Assembly: GCA_964537525.1 (NCBI GenBank)
Contig: CAZIAB010000052.1
Span: 1-5,297 of the forward strand
Direction: 5' to 3'
Source: CAYMDJ01 sp964537525
GTDB lineage: Archaea > Aenigmatarchaeota > Aenigmatarchaeia > QMZP01
DNA: 5,297 nucleotides
In this document: piece by piece, positions 1 to 4,867 of the stretch
How positions within the stretch are numbered: position 1 is the stretch's first letter
Layout: every line of letters begins with the position of its first letter
Made by a program: the position numbers and the translations under genes
The notes under the pieces: model-generated
Seen by the model: the letters and a program-made list of their open reading frames with translations, nothing else
Database searches by the model: none
Told to the model about the DNA's origin: nothing

Positions 1-11
1 CAGATTGATTC

Positions 12-1007
12 ATGTACGTCATGAAGCAGCAGCCCGAGGATTTCGTGGTGAAGGAGATATTCGAGCCGAAGCTGGGCGGGGGGAGGTATGGATGCTACCT
101 GCTCTGGAAGAGGAGCTACACGACCGAGAAGGCGGTCCGGACGCTCTCCAGGAAGCTGCGAATCAGGGGGAAATACTTCAACTCATCAGGGAACAAGGAC
201 AAGTACGCGGTCACAGAGCAGTTCATAACGATATCCAGAGGGCCGAAGAGGGACGTGGAGATGAATGACATAAGGCTCACTTACCTCGGGCAGACCACTG
301 AGAGGATGAACATGGGGACCGCCTCGGGGAACTCGTTCGAGATAACTGTGAGGGGACTCGGGGACGAGAAGCCGAAGAAAGTTAAGGCGTTTCCCAACTA
401 TTTCGATGAGCAGAGGTTCGGCAGGAACCTGAACAACCATGATGTGGGGAAGCTCATCATAAGGAAGGATTTCGAGGGAGCGTGCAGGATGATACCGGAA
501 ACCCAGGAAAGGCTTAAGGAATGCCCCGCTGATTTTGTTGGAGCGCTCAGGTCCCTGCCAAAGGGAATCCTCCGTATGTACCCGAACTCCTACCAGTCCT
601 GGCTCTGGAACCAGACCGTTTCTTCCCATATATCCGGCCTTCCGCACAGGGAGATTGGATATCCGCTAGGGAGGCTGGCCGTCCCGGCGGGGAGCATCAA
701 GAACATGGACGTTCCTGTAATCGGGTATGAAAGTAGCATCCCGTTGGACTTGAAGGGAATAATCAATGGTTTGATTAATTCGCAGGGCATTGATTTACGG
801 GATTTCAGGGTGAGCCAGGTTCCGGAGCTTGACCTCAGCGGAGACGTGAGAAGGATGATGATTGCTCCAGGGAACCTGAAGATGGGCAAGCCAGAGGATG
901 ATGAATTAAACCCGGGTAAGAAGAAAACCAGAATCTCGTTCTCGCTTCCTAACGGGAGCTATGCAACGATGCTGGTCAGGTGCCTGTTCGCTCAGACATC
1001 CGCATAA
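12..1007 (+). CDS. truD: tRNA pseudouridine synthase D (TruD/Pus7 family)
   Basis: The 331-residue product carries the TruD signature motifs in order: an N-terminal KQQPEDFVVKE (residues 5-15), the catalytic loop SSGNKDKYAVT (58-68) with the presumed nucleophile Asp63, PNYFDEQRFG (128-137), YPNSYQSWLWN (190-200), and a C-terminal SLPNGSYATMLVR (311-323). Family members isomerise uridine to pseudouridine in tRNA, classically at position 13; archaeal Pus7-like members can also act on U35 of tRNA-Tyr. The TRUD insertion domain presumably lies between about residues 140 and 290. An in-frame TGA at 6-8 rules out a longer product, so the start is ATG 12 or ATG 21; I see no clear ribosome site, and the promoter lies outside the window. 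At 331 residues it is compact, close to the E. coli enzyme and apparently shorter than many archaeal homologues, yet no motif is missing. The 3' end overlaps the convergent gene by 16 bases. Family assignment is secure; the exact target uridine is inferred. Confidence 0.96.
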   Translation: MYVMKQQPEDFVVKEIFEPKLGGGRYGCYLLWKRSYTTEKAVRTLSRKLRIRGKYFNSSGNKDKYAVTEQFITISRGPKRDVEMNDIRLTYLGQTTERMNMGTASGNSFEITVRGLGDEKPKKVKAFPNYFDEQRFGRNLNNHDVGKLIIRKDFEGACRMIPETQERLKECPADFVGALRSLPKGILRMYPNSYQSWLWNQTVSSHISGLPHREIGYPLGRLAVPAGSIKNMDVPVIGYESSIPLDLKGIINGLINSQGIDLRDFRVSQVPELDLSGDVRRMMIAPGNLKMGKPEDDELNPGKKKTRISFSLPNGSYATMLVRCLFAQTSA

Positions 1008-1414
1008 TCAGGAACGGTTTCCTTCTTGACCAGGTATTTGAGGAGGTCTTCCATGCCCATCCTGTAATACCAGACCACGTAAAATAACACGCCTATGATG
1101 ATTGCTTCGAGGCCCATAGCCTCCCAGAATCCTATCATCCTGAACTGGAAGGTTGACACGTATACTGCTATTATGACTATGCAGCTCAGGAGGGTTATGT
1201 AATTAACCTGCCTCGAGGAGGAGTAGAATTCATCTATGAATATCTTCTGGTCCTCTTCATCGAGCTTCTTGAGTACCTCGTCGTAATAGGAGAGCCTGAG
1301 CCACACCTTTCCTAGCTTCGGCTTGCCCGGCTTAACCTTCCTGAATGCCCTTCTTATCTTCTTCAGCATCCTCTTCGGATAGAAGAACCTGAAGGGGTCT
1401 GGTGGTTCGTACAT
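992..1414 (-). CDS. Small two-helix membrane protein, function unknown
   Basis: I do not recognise this 140-residue protein. Counting from the ATG at 1414, the N-terminal half is soluble and strongly basic (runs such as KRMLKKIRRAFRKVKPGKPK), followed by an acidic helical stretch (DEVLKKLDEEDQKIF). Two hydrophobic segments follow, at roughly residues 72-91 and 95-116, joined by a very short turn with an arginine, so it probably forms a helical hairpin with both ends in the cytoplasm. The tail is charged (MEDLLKYLVKKE). The reading frame can be extended to a TTG at 1432, adding six residues, but the ATG at 1414 is preferred as the commoner codon. The stop lies inside the end of truD (16-base tail-to-tail overlap). 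The upstream neighbour on the same strand is the LAGLIDADG gene, 61 bases away, so co-transcription is possible. I see no strong TATA box of its own. Composition resembles the native genes rather than the AT-rich island. Confidence 0.75.
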   Translation of the reverse strand: MYEPPDPFRFFYPKRMLKKIRRAFRKVKPGKPKLGKVWLRLSYYDEVLKKLDEEDQKIFIDEFYSSSRQVNYITLLSCIVIIAVYVSTFQFRMIGFWEAMGLEAIIIGVLFYVVWYYRMGMEDLLKYLVKKETVPDYADV

Positions 1415-1475
1415 CTCTTTAGAATTGGTCAAGCCGGAATAAGAATGTTATTTCTTTTCATGGCCCGTCAAGTCT

Positions 1476-2495
1476 CTATCTTTCTTTCATAAACAGAAGT
1501 TCTTGTGGGAAATCAACATAATCCCTGATTTTGCACCCGAGAAAATCACATGCGAACTTTATCACCGGTAGCTGTGTTTTTATCTCCCCTCTCCTCCAGT
1601 GTTCAAATTGTCTGCGTGTGTAATCGGTTCCTAGAGAATTATTGATTAGCATTATGGACGCTTTGTCTGTTCCAATCCGCAATTTTAATATTTCAAGCAA
1701 ATCTTTTATCCCTGAACCGCTAAAAGAGATGCTAGTCAGGATATTTTTAACTGCAATATCCAGTTTATTCTGTTTTTCTGTATCTCCATATCCGATATTT
1801 TTTGCAAAATTGAGAATGGATTTTTGCTTGAAAATAGTTACCAAGAAAGTGAATTTGTCTGTACTGTTTTTGTATACGCATGTCCTTGCATCTATATCAA
1901 AGTCATTTAGAAGTTCTATTATTGAAGAACAATACTGTTCTCCAGAATTCAGATTAGCTTCGTGCTTGGTTGTAAAGAACTGTATATTCCATGCGGCCCT
2001 TCTTCCCTTCCTTTTTACGGGAATGCTTCCGTCGAAATCAAAAAGCCTTTGAAGGAAGCTTCTCTTTAATCGTTTTGTGCCGCTCTTTATCCAATATGGA
2101 ATGTCAAAATCCTTCCTTGTTTTATCGCCTCCGGGTATTCCTGACATAAGAAGCGTTCTTGCCACCGCAGCATTGTTTAGAATAATTTTATATCTTGTCT
2201 TGCTTTTATCATAACCATAATATGGTTCATATTCAACAAGATTGCCCTTTACTGAAAAGATTTTCCATATCTGCCTGTTGAACCAATTAAGATTTTTTAT
2301 GCTATTGGAATAAAAGACTATCTTCTTTGGGCGAATCCCTTTATAGAGTTCTAGATGCCCATCGGTCATCAGAGCTGCAGATATTTCTGCCAGGGGTTTT
2401 GATGGCATCAGCGGCAGAAACCTCTTCAGATAAGATGTCTTATATCTTGCGCTTCTGTTTGTTTCCAAGAAGCTTTCTAGTGTAACAAGAGCCAT
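1476..2495 (-). CDS. Free-standing LAGLIDADG endonuclease-like protein with C-terminal XRE-type helix-turn-helix
   Basis: The 339-residue protein contains two LAGLIDADG-type helices: LAEISAALMTDG (residues 35-46, acidic residue Asp45) and FLQRLFDFDGSI (147-158, acidic residue Asp155). Both metal-binding aspartates of a two-motif monomer are therefore kept. The regions after each helix (about 50-130 and 160-240) would form the DNA-binding sheets. Residues about 263-325 look like an XRE/Cro helix-turn-helix: the stretch RRQFEHWRRGEIKTQLP followed by IKFACDFLG matches the usual recognition helix and following helices. The gene has its own start and stop and interrupts nothing, so it is not an intein or an intron ORF in place. 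Known LAGLIDADG proteins are homing endonucleases, intron maturases, or domesticated regulators such as bacterial WhiA, which also joins a LAGLIDADG fold to an HTH. The gene is AT-rich (21/60 G+C at 1681-1740, 17/60 at 1801-1860, against 35/60 at 301-360 in truD), which suggests transfer. The ATG at 2495 lies 29 bases after a TATA-like box. Nuclease or regulator cannot be decided from sequence. Confidence 0.88.
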   Translation of the reverse strand: MALVTLESFLETNRSARYKTSYLKRFLPLMPSKPLAEISAALMTDGHLELYKGIRPKKIVFYSNSIKNLNWFNRQIWKIFSVKGNLVEYEPYYGYDKSKTRYKIILNNAAVARTLLMSGIPGGDKTRKDFDIPYWIKSGTKRLKRSFLQRLFDFDGSIPVKRKGRRAAWNIQFFTTKHEANLNSGEQYCSSIIELLNDFDIDARTCVYKNSTDKFTFLVTIFKQKSILNFAKNIGYGDTEKQNKLDIAVKNILTSISFSGSGIKDLLEILKLRIGTDKASIMLINNSLGTDYTRRQFEHWRRGEIKTQLPVIKFACDFLGCKIRDYVDFPQELLFMKER

Positions 2496-2516
2496 ATATA
2501 GAATATTAGGAGAACT

Positions 2517-2524
2517 TATTAAAA
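2517..2524 (-). promoter_or_regulatory. TATA-like box for the LAGLIDADG gene
   Basis: Read on the minus strand, TTTTAATA starts 29 bases before the ATG at 2495, the same spacing as the other promoters here. Transcription would start at or very near the start codon (leaderless). The match to the archaeal TATA consensus is only moderate and the region is generally AT-rich. Confidence 0.45.
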
Positions 2525-2539
2525 TACTTTTAGGTAGTT

Positions 2540-2573
2540 ATGTTTATATTTTACATCGGTAAAATATTAACAT
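2540..2573. promoter_or_regulatory. Long inverted repeat over the ino1 TATA box and start codon (candidate operator)
   Basis: The left arm ATGTTTATATTTTAC (2540-2554) and the right arm GTAAAATATTAACAT (2559-2573) are reverse complements at 14 of 15 positions, separated by ATCG (2555-2558). The single mismatch is at 2545/2568. The left arm contains the ino1 TATA-like box and the right arm ends inside the ino1 ATG. A protein bound here would block TBP and the start site of a leaderless promoter. The site lies in the 76-base gap between divergent genes, so it could also affect the LAGLIDADG gene. The symmetry is read directly; the operator role is inferred. Confidence 0.6.
2543..2550 (+). promoter_or_regulatory. 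TATA-like box of ino1
   Basis: TTTATATT begins 29 bases before the ino1 ATG at 2572. Archaeal transcription starts about 25 bases downstream of the TATA centre, so the mRNA would begin at or next to the ATG and be leaderless, which fits the lack of a Shine-Dalgarno sequence before ino1. The box lies inside the left arm of the inverted repeat. Confidence 0.65.
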
Positions 2574-3675
2574 GGCGAGTGATATAAGGATTGCGATTTC
2601 AGGTGTTGGTAACTGTGCCAGTTCTCTTATTCAGGGAATATCTTACTATAAAAACGTTACTGAGAATGATGATATAGTTCCTGGATTAATGCACAATTCT
2701 GTGGGTGGCTATCTTATCAGACACATTAAGCCCGTTGCTGCATTTGATATAGATGCCAGAAAGGTTGGTCAAGACCTTTCAAAAGCAATATTCTCAAAAC
2801 CCAACTGTACAACCACGTTCTGCAAGGATGTTCCAGAACTCGGGGTTAACGTCATCGGGGCTCCTGTTCTTGATGGTTGTGCTGCGCACATGTCAGAGCA
2901 TCCTGAGGACAGGACGTTTGTCCTTTCAAAGAAAAAGCCAACTGATGCAGTAAAGGAACTAAAGAAATCCGGTGCGGAAATCCTGATAAATTATCTTCCT
3001 GTTGGATCGGAAGAAGGAACCAGATATTATGCAAAAGCTGCATTCGAAGCAGGATGTGCTTTTATCAACTGCATGCCTGTATTTGTTACCTCAACAGACA
3101 AATGGGCAGAAAGGTATAGAGAGAAGGGTCTTCCCATGATTGGTGATGATATAAAATCGATGGTAGGAGCGACCATTACCCATCGCACGCTTGTCAGGCT
3201 TTTTGAGGAGAGAGGAGTCAAGATAGACTCAAGCTACCAGCTTAATGTGGGCGGGAACACTGATTTCCTTAACATGCTGGCAAGGGATAGATTGAAGTCA
3301 AAGAAGATATCAAAGACGCAGGCAGTGCAATCCAACCTTAGCAGAAAGATAGACCCATACAATCTGCACATAAGCCCCTCTGATTATGTTCCTTGGCTGA
3401 ATGATAAGAAGCTCTGCTTCCTAAGGATAGAGGGGAGGAAGTTCGGCGATGTCCCCATAAACCTAGAAGCACGCCTGGAGGTCGAGGACAGCCCGAATTC
3501 TGCAGGGATAGTAATCGATGCCATCAGGATGGCAAAGCTTGCCTTTGACAGAGGAATAGGAGGCCCTCTTATTTCCGCTTCTGCATATTTCATGAAATCC
3601 CCGCCAGAGCAGTATCCTGACCATATAGCGCGCCAGATGTTAGAGGAATTTATACAGGGTAAAAGGGAAAGCTAA
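2572..3675 (+). CDS. ino1: Inositol-3-phosphate synthase (myo-inositol-1-phosphate synthase)
   Basis: This 367-residue protein converts D-glucose 6-phosphate to L-myo-inositol 1-phosphate by an NAD-dependent oxidation, aldol cyclisation and reduction (EC 5.5.1.4). The NAD-binding Rossmann fold opens with ISGVGNCASSLIQG (residues 9-22), followed by an acidic strand end AAFDID (56-61). Family motifs follow: NYLPVGSEEGTRYYAKAA (140-157), INCMPVFV (165-172), GDDIKSMVGATITHRTL (191-207), LNVGGNTDFLNM (224-235), the lysine-rich DRLKSKKISKT (239-249), and PSDYVPWLNDKK (269-280). The lysines in these last segments correspond to the active-site region. Length equals that of the compact mycobacterial/archaeal enzymes, not the much longer eukaryotic ones. 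In archaea the product feeds inositol phospholipids or di-myo-inositol phosphate. The ATG at 2572 fits a leaderless start 29 bases after a TATA-like box. The 5' third is AT-rich (18/60 G+C at 2641-2700) while the 3' end is not (33/60 at 3421-3480). It sits divergent from the LAGLIDADG gene and upstream of a PadR-like gene. Confidence 0.96.
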   Translation: MASDIRIAISGVGNCASSLIQGISYYKNVTENDDIVPGLMHNSVGGYLIRHIKPVAAFDIDARKVGQDLSKAIFSKPNCTTTFCKDVPELGVNVIGAPVLDGCAAHMSEHPEDRTFVLSKKKPTDAVKELKKSGAEILINYLPVGSEEGTRYYAKAAFEAGCAFINCMPVFVTSTDKWAERYREKGLPMIGDDIKSMVGATITHRTLVRLFEERGVKIDSSYQLNVGGNTDFLNMLARDRLKSKKISKTQAVQSNLSRKIDPYNLHISPSDYVPWLNDKKLCFLRIEGRKFGDVPINLEARLEVEDSPNSAGIVIDAIRMAKLAFDRGIGGPLISASAYFMKSPPEQYPDHIARQMLEEFIQGKRES

Positions 3676-3696
3676 AACAAAACCAACTCAGTATAC

Positions 3697-3703
3697 TTTT
3701 ATG
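3697..3703 (+). promoter_or_regulatory. TATA-like box of the PadR-like gene
   Basis: TTTTATG begins 28 bases before the ATG at 3725, matching the spacing at ino1 and at the TIM-barrel gene, and so supports 3725 rather than 3701 as the start codon. It also forms the left arm of a small inverted repeat. Confidence 0.5.
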
Positions 3704-3719
3704 TTCTACGTTCATAAAA
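3697..3719. promoter_or_regulatory. Inverted repeat in the PadR-like gene promoter (candidate autoregulatory operator)
   Basis: TTTTATG (3697-3703) and CATAAAA (3713-3719) are perfect reverse complements separated by nine bases. The repeat covers the TATA-like box and reaches almost to the proposed leaderless start at 3725. PadR-family proteins are dimers that often bind AT-rich dyads in their own promoters, so autoregulation is a reasonable inference. A 7-bp match in AT-rich DNA can also arise by chance. Confidence 0.4.
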
Positions 3720-3724
3720 TAAAT

Positions 3725-4024
3725 ATGCCCCTGAGAAGACTGAAGAAGCTGAACACCACTGATTGTTTGTGGATATACGTATTGAGAATCCTCAGGGACG
3801 GGCCCATGCACGCGTATGCCCTGAGGAAGGCCATACAGGAGAGGTTCGGGTTCATGCCAGGGACAGTCACCGCATACAAGGTCCTCTATCTCCTCAGCAG
3901 GGGAGGGATGGTAGAGAAGAGGCAGAACGGGAGGCAGGTAATCTACACCATAACCGGGAAGGGAAGGAAATCCCTCAGGGAGGCCGCTGACTTCTATTCA
4001 GAGCGGGCGAGGGTATTGAAGTAA
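3725..4024 (+). CDS. PadR-like winged-helix transcriptional regulator
   Basis: The 99-residue protein is a compact winged-helix DNA-binding protein of PadR type. Helix 1 (LWIYVLRILRDGP, about residues 15-27) is followed by the characteristic H-x-Y-x-L segment HAYALRKAIQERFG (29-42). The recognition helix GTVTAYKVLYLLSRGG (46-61) comes next, then a wing, MVEKRQNGRQVIYTITGKG (62-80), and a C-terminal helix LREAADFYSERARVLK (84-99) that would serve for dimerisation. It lacks the longer C-terminal domain of large PadR proteins. The frame extends to an ATG at 3701, but that codon lies within the TATA-like box, so ATG 3725 at 28 bases from the box is the better, leaderless start. The gene follows ino1 by 49 bases with its own promoter, and the next gene's TATA-like box begins at its stop codon. 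The ligand and targets are unknown; self-regulation and control of ino1 or the downstream gene are the natural candidates. Confidence 0.82.
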   Translation: MPLRRLKKLNTTDCLWIYVLRILRDGPMHAYALRKAIQERFGFMPGTVTAYKVLYLLSRGGMVEKRQNGRQVIYTITGKGRKSLREAADFYSERARVLK

Positions 4025-4030
4025 TTTATA
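4024..4030 (+). promoter_or_regulatory. TATA-like box of the TIM-barrel gene
   Basis: ATTTATA overlaps the last base of the stop codon of the PadR-like gene, and its TTTATA core begins 27 bases before the ATG at 4052. This predicts a leaderless transcript, in line with the absence of a Shine-Dalgarno sequence before that ATG. Confidence 0.55.
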
Positions 4031-4051
4031 GAACGTCTTGCTAGTTATAAC

Positions 4052-4777
4052 ATGGCAGATGTTGGTTTCACCGCAAACCCCTTCTCAAAATCAGGCATCA
4101 CTCTGGAGGAAAGAATCAGGACTTTCCGCTCTCTGGGTGCCACGGCAATAGAACTGATGTTCGTTAACCATGAGGATTTCTTTGAGTTCAAACTCACGGA
4201 TGGGGTGGCCGATGGTATAAGGAAATATCGCTGGATTTCTGTCCATGCCCCTGAAAGAATGAGATACTCATCAGATTCTGACACGATGAGTGTTATAGAG
4301 AAAATCAAATTCCTGTGCGGGAGGTTCCCTGTGAGGGGAATCGTGGTCCATCCGAACCTGGTCGATGACTTCAAGGTGCTCGAGGATTCGGGCCTTCCGT
4401 TCCTGCTTGAGAATATGGACAAGAGAAGGGATTCCGGAATCCTGCCCGAACACTTTGAGAAACTTAAGAGTGAATGCAAGCTCGGCTTTGTATTTGACCC
4501 CCAACACGCATACGAGCATGACCACTCGATGAAAATAGCAAAGGATATCCTTTCTGTCATGAAGGATAGGCTTAGCCACATACATATAAGTGGATGCACA
4601 GAATCCGAAAGGCATTGTCCAGTCAACTCATCAGAGAACAGGGATGCCATAATCAAGATTCTCGAGATGGGGATAAAGGTTCCCAAGATACTTGAGGGCT
4701 GCCACAAGGTGCTGTCTGATAAAGAGGCGCTTTCCAGGGAACTGGCCTTTGTAAAGAGGTACGAAGAACAGGATTGA
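4052..4777 (+). CDS. Xylose-isomerase-like TIM-barrel protein (AP endonuclease family 2; sugar-phosphate isomerase/epimerase-like)
   Basis: The 241-residue product follows the AP endonuclease 2/xylose isomerase-like TIM-barrel pattern, with metal-binding residues at the ends of successive strands: AIELMF (residues 32-37, Glu34), ISVHAPE (62-68, His65), GIVVHPN (96-102, His100), FLLENMD (117-123, Glu120), LGFVFDPQHAYEHD (144-157, Asp149 and His152), LSHIHISG (174-181, His177 and His179) and KILEG (212-216, Glu215). This layout occurs both in endonuclease IV, which cuts at abasic sites with three metals, and in sugar isomerases/epimerases such as those acting on inosose. The length is shorter than endonuclease IV (about 280 residues). 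The substrate cannot be read from sequence. Its place near ino1 hints at polyol or sugar-phosphate chemistry, but the two genes appear to have separate promoters. The ATG at 4052 is chosen from its spacing to the TATA-like box. It is unlikely to be co-transcribed with the ribosomal genes, which have their own promoter 12 bases after its stop. Confidence 0.85.
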   Translation: MADVGFTANPFSKSGITLEERIRTFRSLGATAIELMFVNHEDFFEFKLTDGVADGIRKYRWISVHAPERMRYSSDSDTMSVIEKIKFLCGRFPVRGIVVHPNLVDDFKVLEDSGLPFLLENMDKRRDSGILPEHFEKLKSECKLGFVFDPQHAYEHDHSMKIAKDILSVMKDRLSHIHISGCTESERHCPVNSSENRDAIIKILEMGIKVPKILEGCHKVLSDKEALSRELAFVKRYEEQD

Positions 4778-4789
4778 GCCGGGGAAACC

Positions 4790-4797
4790 TTTAAATA
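4790..4797 (+). promoter_or_regulatory. TATA-like box of the rpl7ae-rps28e operon
   Basis: TTTAAATA is a good archaeal TATA match, preceded by a purine-rich GGGGAAACC that could act as the BRE. Transcription would start near 4817-4819, leaving a leader of about 50 bases before the rpl7ae start. This is the only promoter in the window predicted to give a leadered mRNA. A second weaker TATA-like sequence lies at about 4808-4814; its use would shorten the leader into the folded element. Confidence 0.6.
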
Positions 4798-4825
4798 ATA
4801 GATAACTCTATAATAGTCAGTTCAA

Positions 4826-4861
4826 CCTAATGAAAACGCCCTGCATGCAGGGCAAGAGGGG
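4826..4861 (+). promoter_or_regulatory. Kink-turn-like hairpin in the rpl7ae leader, enclosing the ribosome-binding site
   Basis: The RNA can fold as follows. A short basal stem pairs CCU (4826-4828) with GGG (4858-4860). A three-base bulge AAU (4829-4831) follows, then opposed GA (4832-4833) and GA (4856-4857) able to form tandem sheared G-A/A-G pairs. An AAAC/AA internal loop comes next (4834-4837, 4854-4855), then a six-pair stem GCCCUG/CAGGGC (4838-4843, 4848-4853) closed by CAUG. Three-base bulge plus tandem GA is the kink-turn core that L7Ae binds, and U as the last bulge base agrees with box C (RUGA). The basal stem uses GAGGGG, the likely Shine-Dalgarno. Two weak points are that the non-canonical stem is interrupted by the internal loop and that the basal stem is only three pairs. 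Confidence 0.45.
4856..4859 (+). promoter_or_regulatory. Shine-Dalgarno of rpl7ae, deciding the start
   Basis: GAGG ends eight bases before the ATG at 4868 but only two before the ATG at 4862, so the downstream codon is the likely start. The site overlaps the kink-turn-like element. Confidence 0.6.
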
Positions 4862-4867
4862 ATGAAA

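Noticed and set aside
186..889. Minus-strand open frames of 153 and 99 codons inside truD
   Set aside because: They overlap conserved TruD motifs in another frame and show no coherent protein features; they are shadows of a GC-rich gene.
1415..1432. TTG at 1432 as start of the membrane protein
   Set aside because: It would add only six residues, and an ATG in frame at 1414 is the more usual start; neither has a convincing ribosome site, so TTG remains possible but less likely.
1429..1461. A ten-codon minus-strand open frame (MKRNNILIPA) ahead of the membrane-protein gene, as a leader peptide
   Set aside because: It is too short to distinguish from chance, with no ribosome site or attenuator-like structure around it.
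1642..2052. A plus-strand open frame of 136 codons within the LAGLIDADG gene
   Set aside because: It lies antisense to the second LAGLIDADG motif region, has no start signal, and its hydrophobicity is a by-product of AT-rich complement.
1476..2495. The LAGLIDADG gene as an intein or intron ORF within truD or ino1
   Set aside because: Both truD and ino1 are intact from first to last motif, and the LAGLIDADG gene has its own start and stop on the opposite strand, with no splice-junction motifs seen.
4024..4050. Imperfect dyad TTATA...TATAA around the TIM-barrel promoter
   Set aside because: The arms match only over five bases without a gap, as expected by chance in AT-rich promoter DNA.
4045..4707. 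A 220-codon open frame on the minus strand opposite the TIM-barrel gene
   Set aside because: The translation is serine- and leucine-rich with no recognisable motif, while the plus strand encodes a clear metal-binding TIM barrel with its own promoter.
4838..4853. Perfect 16-base palindrome as an intrinsic terminator of the TIM-barrel gene
   Set aside because: No T-run follows, it lies downstream of the rpl7ae TATA box, and the next bases are the ribosome site; a leader structure explains it better.
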